Assembly (NCBI GenBank): GCA_026389975.1
Contig: JAPLGV010000352.1
Span: 1-22,632, forward strand
From: Chloroflexota bacterium
GTDB lineage: Bacteria > Chloroflexota > Anaerolineae > Anaerolineales > Villigracilaceae
Reading direction: 5' to 3'
Length of the DNA: 22,632 nt
The notes under the pieces are model-generated. The model was given only the letters and a program-made list of their open reading frames with translations, was not told where the DNA came from and made no database searches. Shown one piece after another: positions 6,654 to 12,992 of this stretch; positions within the stretch are counted from its first letter, which is position 1; the number at the start of each line of letters is the position of its first letter. The position numbers and the translations under genes were made by a program.

Positions 6654-6677
6654 CAGGGGCGGAAAACTCCGCCCCTG
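6654..6677 (-). terminator. Hairpin downstream of the ferredoxin gene
   Basis: A 10-bp perfect stem (CAGGGGCGGA with TCCGCCCCTG) lies 17 bp after the ferredoxin stop. The following minus-strand bases (AACCTTTAAT) are only moderately T-rich, so it may be a weak terminator or a transcript-stabilising hairpin. Confidence 0.55.
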
Positions 6678-6694
6678 GCTGGTGACTTTATGCG

Positions 6695-6886
6695 CTATGC
6701 TTTGAGGATGGCCGTATCGGCCACCGGGCAGACCGACTGGCATTGCGGGGTATCGAAGTGGCCGACGCATTCCACGCAGGTGGCGGGATCAATCACGTAA
6801 GGGCTGCCTTCGGTGATCGAGTTGGTCGGGCATTCCGGGATGCAGGCTCCGCAGGCAATGCACTCATCTGTAATTTTCAGTGCCAT
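6695..6886 (-). CDS. 2[4Fe-4S] ferredoxin
   Basis: A 63-residue low-potential electron carrier, cytosolic. The first cluster motif is CIACGACIPECP (C9, C12, C15, C19). The second group is C37, C40, C49 and C53, with the longer CxxC-x8-C-x3-C spacing seen in clostridial/chromatial-type ferredoxins of many anaerobes. Each cluster takes three ligands from one group and the last from the other. AAGGAG lies 9 nt upstream of the ATG. It appears monocistronic, with a hairpin after the stop. A TTGACA is seen upstream at 6953-6958 on the minus strand, but no good -10 goes with it. The partner oxidoreductase is not in the window. Confidence 0.96.
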   Translation of the reverse strand: MALKITDECIACGACIPECPTNSITEGSPYVIDPATCVECVGHFDTPQCQSVCPVADTAILKA

Positions 6887-7010
6887 AGATTAATACTCCT
6901 TGATGAAATTTGGATGACAATCGTGCTTAAGTTACTTTATCGGTGGTTGCGTGTCAAATGACGAATGTCTTGGAAATGGCTGCTTTTGTCACAGGTCTTA
7001 ATTAGGAGAT

Positions 7011-7136
7011 TCAAGCTACGTTCCTCTTGCTGGCTGATAGCTCCAGGAAGGTTTTTACCACAACTGGGTCGAAGTGCAGACCAGCCTGTTGACGAATATA
7101 CTAAAGGGCTTCAATTTCAGACCAGGCTTTCCTATT
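7011..7136 (-). pseudogene. Relic of the C-terminus of an HD-GYP domain protein
   Basis: On the minus strand one frame reads NRKAWSEIEAL, a TAG (plus-strand 7101-7103), then YIRQQAGLHFDPVVVKTFLEL and a TGA at 7011-7013. This matches the end of the HD-GYP domain (cyclic-di-GMP phosphodiesterase), whose last helices read roughly R-K-A-x-S-x-x-E-A-L-x-x-I-R-x-Q-A-G-x-x-F-D-P-x-x-V. The catalytic part is gone and a nonsense codon interrupts what is left, so it is a gene remnant. It lies in the valS-ferredoxin gap, which otherwise shows nothing coding. Confidence 0.65.
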
Positions 7137-7157
7137 TCACAGAGATTCCCAAAGAAC

Positions 7158-9911
7158 TTAACTTTTTAGTTGTGTGCGTAGTTTCTCGGCGGTTTCATTG
7201 AATACTGCCAGTCTCTCGCGTTCCTTCTGGACGACCGGGGCCGGGGCCTTGTTGGCAAAGTCACTGCCGAGCAGTTTCTCCAGCCGGTCTATCTGGACCT
7301 GGGACTCGGCCAGTTCTTTCTGGAGCCGGTTACGCTCCTCGTCCAGGTCCAGCATGCCGGAGAACGGGATGTATATTTCCACCGGACCGGCAACCAGGGC
7401 AATGCTGTTTTCCGGCTTCGCCGGGAGAGATTCAAGAATCGAAAGGAGAGATTGATCGAGTCCGGCCAGGGCCGCGATGACTCCCGCCTGCTCTTTCAAC
7501 AGAGCAGTCTTCACCCCGCCAGCAATCGTGGCCGGGATGCGCTTCGCCGGGCTGACCTTTTTCTCGGCGCGCAGGTTGCGTATCGAGCGGATCGTATCCT
7601 GAATAAGCGCAAAGTCCGCAACTTTCTCGGCTTCCCAGTCTTCTTCGGGGCGCGGCTCCGGCCAGGAGGCAATGATCAGCGCTGCGGGCCAGTCTTTCGC
7701 CAACTCAGCCAGCGGCGAAGCCAGCAGGGCGCGCCGCAGGTGACCCCACAGTTCCTCGGTCACAAAAGGAGTGATGGGATGCAGCAGGCGCAGGCACATA
7801 TCCAGCACGCGGGCGAGCGTCACTACAGTCTGCTCTCTATTCTCTGCTCTCTTCATTTGCAGTTTCGCCACTTCCACGTACCAGTCGGCAAAGTCACTCC
7901 AGAAGAACTCGTAGATCTGGCGTCCGCCCTCGCCGTATTGATAAGCCTGGAACAGGCGCTCCACTTCGCGGACGAGAGATTGCAGGCGCGCCCAAATCCA
8001 GGAATCGGCTAAAGACCAGGTAATTCGGGATAAGGGATCAGGTAATTGGGAATTAGGGATTGATGGTTGGATCGGATTACCTGCTCCCTGGATTGCAGAA
8101 ATCACGAAGCGCCCCGCATTCCAGATTTTATTGGCAAAGTTGCGGTTGCCTTCCACCTTTTTTAGGCTCAGGCTCATGTCGTTGCCAGGCGTGGAGCCGA
8201 CCAGCAGGGTGAAGCGCAGGGCGTCGGTGCCGTATTCGTCCATCAGCGGCCCGGGATCGGAGGCGTTGCCTTTGCTCTTGCTCATCTTCACCCCGAATTC
8301 GGCGCGGATCAGGCCGTGCAGGTAGACCGTGCTGAACGGCGCTTGTCCGGTGAATTCCAGCCCGTCCATGATCATGCGCGCCACCCAGAAGAACAGGATA
8401 TCGTAACCGGTCTCCATCATGGTGGTCGGATAAAAATACTTGTAATCGGGCGTCTCTTCCGGCCAGCCAAGCGTGGAGAACGGCCACAGGCCGGACGAGA
8501 ACCAGGTGTCCAGCACATCCGGGTCCTGGCGGATGTTCTGCGAGCCGCAATGAGCGCATTGGGTCGGGTCTGCGCGGGTGCAGGTCTGCTTGCCGCAGTC
8601 GTCGCAATACCAGACCGGGATGCGGTGTCCCCACCATAACTGGCGGGAGACGCACCAATCCTTGATATTTTCCAGCCAGTTGTAATAGACTTTTTCGAAG
8701 CGTTCCGGGACAATCGTGATGCGCCCGTCTCGAACGGCTTTCAGCGCCGCGTCGGCCATCGGCTGGATCTTGACGAACCACTGCGTGGAGATCATCGGCT
8801 CGATAATCTCGCCGCCGCGCTGCGAGTGTGGGACGTTGAGCGTGTAAGGCTCTTCTTTGATGACCAGACCAGCGGCCTGCATGTCAGCCCATAGTTTTTC
8901 GCGGCAGGCAAACCGGTCCAGACCCGCATACGGCCCGCCGATTTCAGTCACTTTTGCCTCCCGGTCCAGCATCGAAAGGACGGGCAGTCCGTGACGCTGC
9001 CCAATTTCATAGTCGTTGGGGTCGTGGCCGGGGGTAATTTTCAACGCCCCGGTGCCGAACTCGCGCGTCACGTACTCGTCGGCGATAACCGGGATCTCGC
9101 GCCCCAGCATCGGCACGATGACTTTGCGCCCGATGAATTTTTTGTAGCGTTTATCATCTGGATGGACAGCGACGGCGGTGTCGCCCAGGATGGTTTCCGG
9201 GCGGGTGGTGGCGACGGGGATATAGACTTCCGAAGTCTTGGAGGCTTCGGAAGTCTCCGGTGCGAGCATATATTTGAAATAATACAGTTTGCCGGGTTCT
9301 TCGGCGTACTCCACCTCGAGGTCGCTGACATCCGTCTTTAACCCCGGCGACCAGTTGATGAGACGCGGGCCGCGGTAGATGAGTCCTTTTTCGTACAGGC
9401 GCACGAAGGCCTCGCGCACCGCCTTCGACAGGCCTTCGTCGAGGGTGAAGCGCTCGCGGCTCCAGTCGCAGGAGGCGCCCATGCGGCGGATCTGCCGGGT
9501 GATGATGCTGTGATATTTAACCTTCCAGGCCCAGGCGCGTTCCAGGAACTTCTCGCGCCCCAGTTCTTCACGGGTCACTTCTTCGGTGCGCAGCAGGTCT
9601 TTTTCCACCTGTAATTGAGTGGCAATCCCGGCGTGGTCAGTGCCGGGCACCCACAGCGCCGGGATGCCCTTCATACGGTGGTAACGGATCATCAGGTCTT
9701 CCATCGCCACGAACATGACGTGGCCATGATGCAGTTCACCGGTTATATTTGGAGGGGGGATCGAAATGACAAACGGCTTTTTGGTAGGGTCGAAATCCGG
9801 CTGGTTGGGGTCGTTGGACGGCCGGAAGTAACCGCCTTGCTCCCACATCGCGTAGATGCGCGGCTCGGTGGACTTGAAGTCGTAGGCTTTGGGTAACTGG
9901 TATTCGGTCAT
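7158..9911 (-). CDS. valS: Valyl-tRNA synthetase
   Basis: Class I synthetase charging tRNA-Val; cytosolic; 917 residues, usual length. The HIGH motif is HHGH (61-64) in PPPNITGELHHGH. The KMSKS motif is intact (about 541-545) in GVKMSKSKGN. The editing domain lies between, with TTRPETILGDTAVAV. A four-Cys zinc knuckle (CDDC...CAHC, about 435-455) precedes DPDVLDTWFSSGLWPF. The anticodon-binding domain follows, and the C-terminal 65 residues are the family's coiled coil (LDEERNRLQKELAES...). GGAG lies before the ATG. Just before LADSWIWARL, residues about 606-630 (GAGNPIQPSIPNSQL...) are a low-complexity insertion encoded by AATCCC-type repeat DNA. Expression is controlled by a T-box leader with a valine specifier. 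Confidence 0.98.
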   Translation of the reverse strand: MTEYQLPKAYDFKSTEPRIYAMWEQGGYFRPSNDPNQPDFDPTKKPFVISIPPPNITGELHHGHVMFVAMEDLMIRYHRMKGIPALWVPGTDHAGIATQLQVEKDLLRTEEVTREELGREKFLERAWAWKVKYHSIITRQIRRMGASCDWSRERFTLDEGLSKAVREAFVRLYEKGLIYRGPRLINWSPGLKTDVSDLEVEYAEEPGKLYYFKYMLAPETSEASKTSEVYIPVATTRPETILGDTAVAVHPDDKRYKKFIGRKVIVPMLGREIPVIADEYVTREFGTGALKITPGHDPNDYEIGQRHGLPVLSMLDREAKVTEIGGPYAGLDRFACREKLWADMQAAGLVIKEEPYTLNVPHSQRGGEIIEPMISTQWFVKIQPMADAALKAVRDGRITIVPERFEKVYYNWLENIKDWCVSRQLWWGHRIPVWYCDDCGKQTCTRADPTQCAHCGSQNIRQDPDVLDTWFSSGLWPFSTLGWPEETPDYKYFYPTTMMETGYDILFFWVARMIMDGLEFTGQAPFSTVYLHGLIRAEFGVKMSKSKGNASDPGPLMDEYGTDALRFTLLVGSTPGNDMSLSLKKVEGNRNFANKIWNAGRFVISAIQGAGNPIQPSIPNSQLPDPLSRITWSLADSWIWARLQSLVREVERLFQAYQYGEGGRQIYEFFWSDFADWYVEVAKLQMKRAENREQTVVTLARVLDMCLRLLHPITPFVTEELWGHLRRALLASPLAELAKDWPAALIIASWPEPRPEEDWEAEKVADFALIQDTIRSIRNLRAEKKVSPAKRIPATIAGGVKTALLKEQAGVIAALAGLDQSLLSILESLPAKPENSIALVAGPVEIYIPFSGMLDLDEERNRLQKELAESQVQIDRLEKLLGSDFANKAPAPVVQKERERLAVFNETAEKLRTQLKS
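8024..8095. repeat. AATCCC-type low-complexity repeat inside valS
   Basis: The minus strand here carries repeated TCCCTAATTCCCAATT-like units with ends that are roughly inverted (CAGGTAATCCGAT near one end, CGAATTACCTG near the other). It is AT-richer than the surrounding gene. It encodes a Pro/Ser/Asn-rich stretch in a variable linker of ValRS, in frame and without stops. Confidence 0.55.
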
Positions 9912-9954
9912 TCTCGCTCCTCGTTATGCAAGTCGATCAGTCTGATAAGTCTTA

Positions 9955-9985
9955 CAGGTCGAACAAGTCTGACTTGTCAGACCTG
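9955..9985. repeat. Nested palindrome between T-box terminator and valS
   Basis: CAGGTC pairs with GACCTG and ACAAGT with ACTTGT, nested around a CTG loop. The surrounding 9925-10005 is made of imperfect copies of (A/C)AAGTCTGA/TCAGAC-like units. It lies in the valS 5' untranslated region downstream of the T-box terminator. No function is evident; it looks like another dispersed repeat. Confidence 0.55.
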
Positions 9986-10011
9986 TTGGAAGTACAGACG
10001 TGTTAGACAAT

Positions 10012-10382
10012 TAAAACAAAACACCCGCATCCTCATGAGGACGGCGGGTGCCGCGGTACCACCTCATTTCACTTTTTTCCGGCTTGGTGATTCTTACCCA
10101 TCCCCCTTCACCCTTCGGGTACTGCGCGGGGACCTTCGGCGGGTAGGATGTCGTAACCCTTCGTTGGAAAAAAGCGCTCTTTGCCCGGATAATCATCCGG
10201 CTCCGACTGTAACGGGCGGAACCCGTGCTGTTCTACTCTCACGAAGATTTCTTCAGCAGAGAGACCGTGCGACTTCGGCAGTGGGTTGCTGCGGAGGCTT
10301 CCAGCCAGGGTCCTCCTTCTCTATCAGCGAGCCGGGCTGCCTACTCCTCACGGCATTAAAGTCCCGGTGTCCTTCCGGGATT
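10012..10382 (-). ncRNA. T-box leader of valS (tRNA-Val sensing)
   Basis: Minus-strand reading. Stem I closes with GCCGTG (10349-10354) pairing CACGGT (10264-10269). The specifier loop has AGTA on its 5' side (10342-10345) and GAA-GTC-G on its 3' side, bounded by GGCAG/CTGCC. The specifier codon GTC (10271-10273) is valine, matching the downstream gene. The T-box sequence GGTGGTACCGCGG is at 10051-10063; its TGGT pairs with a tRNA ACCA end. A terminator stem (10022-10050) followed by TTTTGTTTT overlaps it, so uncharged tRNA-Val should favour readthrough. The transcript starts with a hairpin, TCCCGG/CCGGGA, that is a dispersed repeat. Confidence 0.96.
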
Positions 10383-10388
10383 GAGCAG

Positions 10389-10417
10389 ATTATACAGAGT
10401 CCAGCGGGACTAGTCAA
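10389..10417 (-). promoter_or_regulatory. Sigma-70-type promoter of the T-box-valS transcript
   Basis: On the minus strand TTGACT (plus 10412-10417) is followed by a 17-bp spacer and a perfect TATAAT (10389-10394). The predicted start, near 10382, lies directly before the first hairpin of the T-box leader. Confidence 0.9.
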
Positions 10418-10450
10418 GCGCGCGCGTCATTGCCAGGTGGCACCATTTAT

Positions 10451-10632
10451 GAAAACTGTGATTGCTTTGGCAGGGCTTTCACAAAGTCCATTGACAAACA
10501 AAAAAATGATTGTGTCGTTGCGAACCGCCGAAGGCGGTGAAGCAATCCCCAGGCCGGTGAGGAGAATGCCTCGTCGGGCAAAATACGCCCTCCTCGCAGC
10601 GACACGCTACTTTGTGAAAACCGTGATTGCTT
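10451..10632. repeat. Composite repeat island (MITE/REP-like)
   Basis: A 94-bp core (10512-10605) has 12-bp terminal inverted repeats with one mismatch (GTGTCGTTGCGA and TCGCAGCGACAC). Outside it, CACAAAGT (10480-10487) and ACTTTGTG (10609-10616) are inverted. Outside those, GAAAACTGTGATTGCTT (10451-10467) and GAAAACCGTGATTGCTT (10616-10632) form a direct repeat with one mismatch. The core resembles the 'CATTGCGAG...GAAGCAATC' repeats common in environmental bacteria. No transposase is present. A long plus frame runs through it but is not a real gene extension. Confidence 0.75.
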
Positions 10633-10644
10633 CGGGCTTCGCCC

Positions 10645-10672
10645 TTGCAACGATACCCAGTTATGGTATCCT
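10645..10672 (+). promoter_or_regulatory. Possible promoter of the deoxynucleoside kinase gene
   Basis: TTGCAA (10645-10650) and TATCCT (10667-10672) are separated by 16 bp, about 32 bp before the ATG. Both hexamers deviate from consensus. The -35 lies at the edge of the repeat island. Confidence 0.4.
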
Positions 10673-10703
10673 TAACTTACCACTTTCACCTGCGGGAGAG
10701 ACT

Positions 10704-11339
10704 ATGTACATCGCCATCGAAGGAGTCATCGGGGTCGGGAAGACCACCCTGGCACGCATGCTTGCGCCGTCTTTCGAGGCGGACCTTCTGCTCGAAGTCT
10801 TCGAGGAAAACCCTTTCCTCTCCGATTTCTATTCCGACCGCGCCCGTTACGCCTTCCAGACCCAGATCTTCTTCCTCCTGAGCCGCTACCACCAGCAACG
10901 GCGCGGTGTTACGGCCATTGTCGAATCCGGTAAGTCCCTGCTCTCCGATTACACTTTCGCCAAAGATTCGCTCTTCGCCCGCATCAACCTGCAAGGCGAC
11001 GAACTGGAAATGTACAAGCGCGTCCATGAGGCGCTGGCCGAGAAAATCCCGATGCCCGACCTGCTGGTTTATCTGCGTGCCGACACCGATGTGTTGATGC
11101 AGCGCATCGCCCTGCGCGACCGCACTTACGAGCGCAATATGGAGCGCGGTTACATCGAAAAACTCAATCGGGCCTACGAAAACTTCTTCTCCCAACCCTA
11201 TGACGGCACGCCTGTGCTGACGATTGACACCAACCCGCTGGATTTTGTCCACTACCCGGAGCATCTCAGCATCATCGAGAACCGCATCCGCGAGACCCTC
11301 AACCTGCCTCCATACCAGCCAGCCTTGATTGCCAAATAG
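10704..11339 (+). CDS. Deoxynucleoside kinase (deoxyadenosine/deoxyguanosine kinase family)
   Basis: 211 residues. It transfers phosphate from ATP to a deoxynucleoside in nucleotide salvage; cytosolic. The P-loop is EGVIGVGKTT (6-15), followed by the LLLEVFEENPFLSDFY substrate segment, RYAFQTQIFFLLSRY, a DY-F-KD-LFA region, and the lid RTYERNMERGYIEKLNRAYENFF. These are diagnostic of the dCK/dGK-type bacterial kinases. GGGAG precedes the ATG at 10704 by about 5 nt. The same frame is open back to 10035, but that stretch is the T-box antisense and a repeat island, so I reject it. It is separated by 12 bp from the nucleotidyltransferase gene and is probably co-transcribed. The exact base preference cannot be read from the sequence. 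Confidence 0.93.
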   Translation: MYIAIEGVIGVGKTTLARMLAPSFEADLLLEVFEENPFLSDFYSDRARYAFQTQIFFLLSRYHQQRRGVTAIVESGKSLLSDYTFAKDSLFARINLQGDELEMYKRVHEALAEKIPMPDLLVYLRADTDVLMQRIALRDRTYERNMERGYIEKLNRAYENFFSQPYDGTPVLTIDTNPLDFVHYPEHLSIIENRIRETLNLPPYQPALIAK

Positions 11340-11351
11340 GGAGGATTATTG

Positions 11352-12455
11352 ATGCGCATCACCCGCGAGACACTCATCCGCATCGCCAAAGAAACCGCCC
11401 AGAAGCGAGCCTTAGCGGACCCCGGGCTGGTGGCGGCTTACCTGACCGGTTCCCTGCGCTCCGAAAACCCCTTCCTCGGCAACTCCACCGATATAGACAT
11501 AGTCCTCGTCCACGCCGGGCAGCCAAAAGTCCGCCGCGAGATTTTGCCTGTCACGCCTGAAATCCACCTGGATATCGTCCACAACCCGCGCAGCGAGTAC
11601 AACAAACCGAAGGAACTGCGCATCCACCCCTGGCTGGGACCCGAACTCTACGACCCGCTGCCTCTTTATGTCACTCAGCATTTCCTCGAATTCGTCCAGG
11701 CCGGGGTGCGGGCCGGGTACGATGAGCCGGTCAACGTGCTGGCACGTGCCCGTCGAAATGCCGAACACGCCCGTCAAATCTGGAGCAGTCTTCAACTCAG
11801 CCAGGAGACCGGCCCCGCGCGGCTGCTCTCTTACCTGAAAGGCCTCAACCACGCCGCCAATGCCGTCGCCCTGCTGACCGGTGGTCCGCTGGCCGAACGG
11901 CGCTTCCTGCTCCAGTTCCAGGAACGGGCCGGGGCGGCTGGTGCACCGGGACTCGCCGCCGGGCTCCTGGGGCTGCTCGGCGGAGCGCAGGTGGATGCGG
12001 CAACCCTGAGCAAATTCCTGACGGAGTGGGAAAAAACATTTGTCGAGGCGGCCAGCCGAAATAAGGTCCATGCCCCGTCCCCCGTGCAGGAAACGGGACT
12101 ACCTCGCGGGAACCGGGGCTACCCCGCCCCGTCCGGGAACCGGGACTACCCCGCCCCGTCCGGGAACCGGGACTACCCCGCAAGCATCGCTGCACCCCGA
12201 TTGACATACTACAAACTGGCGTTCGAGGCCATGCTGGCAGGTGAGTCCCCGCAGTCCGTGCTCTGGCCGCTGGTCCATACCTGGACGCTGTCCGCTGCAG
12301 TTCTTCCGCCAACGCACCAATCGAAATGGCAGGCCGCCTGTGAAACACTCGGGCTGACTGGAGAGGCCTTCAACGAGCGGCTGGAAGGGCTGGACCATTT
12401 CCTGGATACCATCGAGGAATTGCTGGAAAATATGGCTGCCAGCCAAGGGTTGTAA
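11352..12455 (+). CDS. Nucleotidyltransferase-domain protein with a 27-bp in-frame repeat array
   Basis: 367 residues. The N-terminal half has the nucleotidyltransferase signature TGSLRSENPFLGNSTDIDIVL: Gly-Ser at 33-34, Asp at 47 and 49, and a likely third acidic residue in HLDIVH (D74). This is a metal-binding site of the pol-beta superfamily. The rest is helical and unassigned, with an HEPN-like feel but no motif I can defend. Residues about 252-276 are tandem copies of GNRDYPAPS, encoded by a 27-bp repeat that also occurs in rsgA. GGAGG lies 7 nt before the ATG at 11352; a TTG in frame immediately before it is a less likely start. The substrate is unknown. Confidence 0.8.
   Translation: MRITRETLIRIAKETAQKRALADPGLVAAYLTGSLRSENPFLGNSTDIDIVLVHAGQPKVRREILPVTPEIHLDIVHNPRSEYNKPKELRIHPWLGPELYDPLPLYVTQHFLEFVQAGVRAGYDEPVNVLARARRNAEHARQIWSSLQLSQETGPARLLSYLKGLNHAANAVALLTGGPLAERRFLLQFQERAGAAGAPGLAAGLLGLLGGAQVDAATLSKFLTEWEKTFVEAASRNKVHAPSPVQETGLPRGNRGYPAPSGNRDYPAPSGNRDYPASIAAPRLTYYKLAFEAMLAGESPQSVLWPLVHTWTLSAAVLPPTHQSKWQAACETLGLTGEAFNERLEGLDHFLDTIEELLENMAASQGL
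12077..12180. repeat. Tandem 27-bp repeat within the nucleotidyltransferase gene
   Basis: The unit begins GTCCGGGAACCGGGACTA and continues CCCCGCCCC, 27 bp or nine codons. Exact units start at 12131 and 12158 (the latter cut after 23 bp). Diverged copies lie at 12105-12130 and about 12085-12107. The 59 bp at 12122-12180 equal the reverse complement of 22498-22556 in rsgA. There are no spacers, so this is not a CRISPR. Confidence 0.95.
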
Positions 12456-12459
12456 CCCC

Positions 12460-12780
12460 ATATATGGGCATCTCCCCAACGGGGCAAATGATCAAAACTG
12501 TGGATAACTGCCCATAATCTGTGGATAACCCGCGCGGTCTGTGGAAAAGTCGCTCAATTGTTCGAAATATGATGCCCATATGTTGGGGGTATTTTTTAGT
12601 TATCCAAGATGTAGTTCCAGTTCAAATTTGTTCTTTAGACTTCTAAAAAAAGTGTGAACTTTTCTGGGACTTTTCCACAGGGTTAAATTGCCTGGATGCA
12701 ATTGAATACACCACATATGCTGGCTGCGCCCAGGGTCAAGCCAGCACTGGCGGGGCTTTGGGGTTTTCCACATATCCACA
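12460..12780. other. Candidate replication origin: DnaA-box cluster
   Basis: Boxes matching TGTGGATAA occur exactly at 12499-12507 and 12520-12528, with TGTGGAAAA at 12540-12548. Spacings are 21 and 20 bp, two helical turns. A weak TTATCCAAG is at 12600-12608. In the opposite orientation TTTTCCACA occurs at 12671-12679 and 12764-12772, and ATATCCACA at 12772-12780. The first group is bracketed by an 11-bp inverted repeat (12462-12472 and 12571-12581). Between the groups is AT-rich DNA. No gene lies in 12456-12992. dnaA itself is not in the window. Confidence 0.65.
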
Positions 12781-12859
12781 GGCTCTACTACAAGTACTAT
12801 TAACTTAACTAACTATAAATGATGAGGAATACTGGGGAAATAATCCATACAACAGGCGG

Positions 12860-12887
12860 TTGCTATTTATACAAAAAATTGTATAAT
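12860..12887 (+). promoter_or_regulatory. Promoter of the binding-lipoprotein operon with a palindromic operator candidate
   Basis: TTGCTA (12860-12865), a 16-bp spacer and a perfect TATAAT (12882-12887). A 7-bp inverted repeat, TATACAA-N4-TTGTATA (12868-12885), fills the spacer and enters the -10, where a repressor would block polymerase. The leader to the ATG at 12993 is about 100 nt, with GAGGAGG at 12905-12911 far from the start and AGGAGAG next to it. Confidence 0.7.
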
Positions 12888-12992
12888 GTTACTTATTACT
12901 AGAGAGAGGAGGTGCCAGGCAGCGAACCTATTTTTGTTTTTCCCCCCAAACCCAACCTTTAGTTTTTTCATAACTTTAAGAGGAGAGAGATT

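Noticed and set aside
10491..10496. TTGACA as a -35 element for the kinase gene
   Set aside because: It lies within the repeat island and no -10 occurs at a suitable distance.
10035..10703. Long upstream extension of the deoxynucleoside kinase frame
   Set aside because: It runs antisense through the T-box leader and through a repeat island. The family start with a ribosome site is at 10704.
12077..12180. CRISPR-like repeats
   Set aside because: Units are directly adjacent without spacers and are translated in frame.
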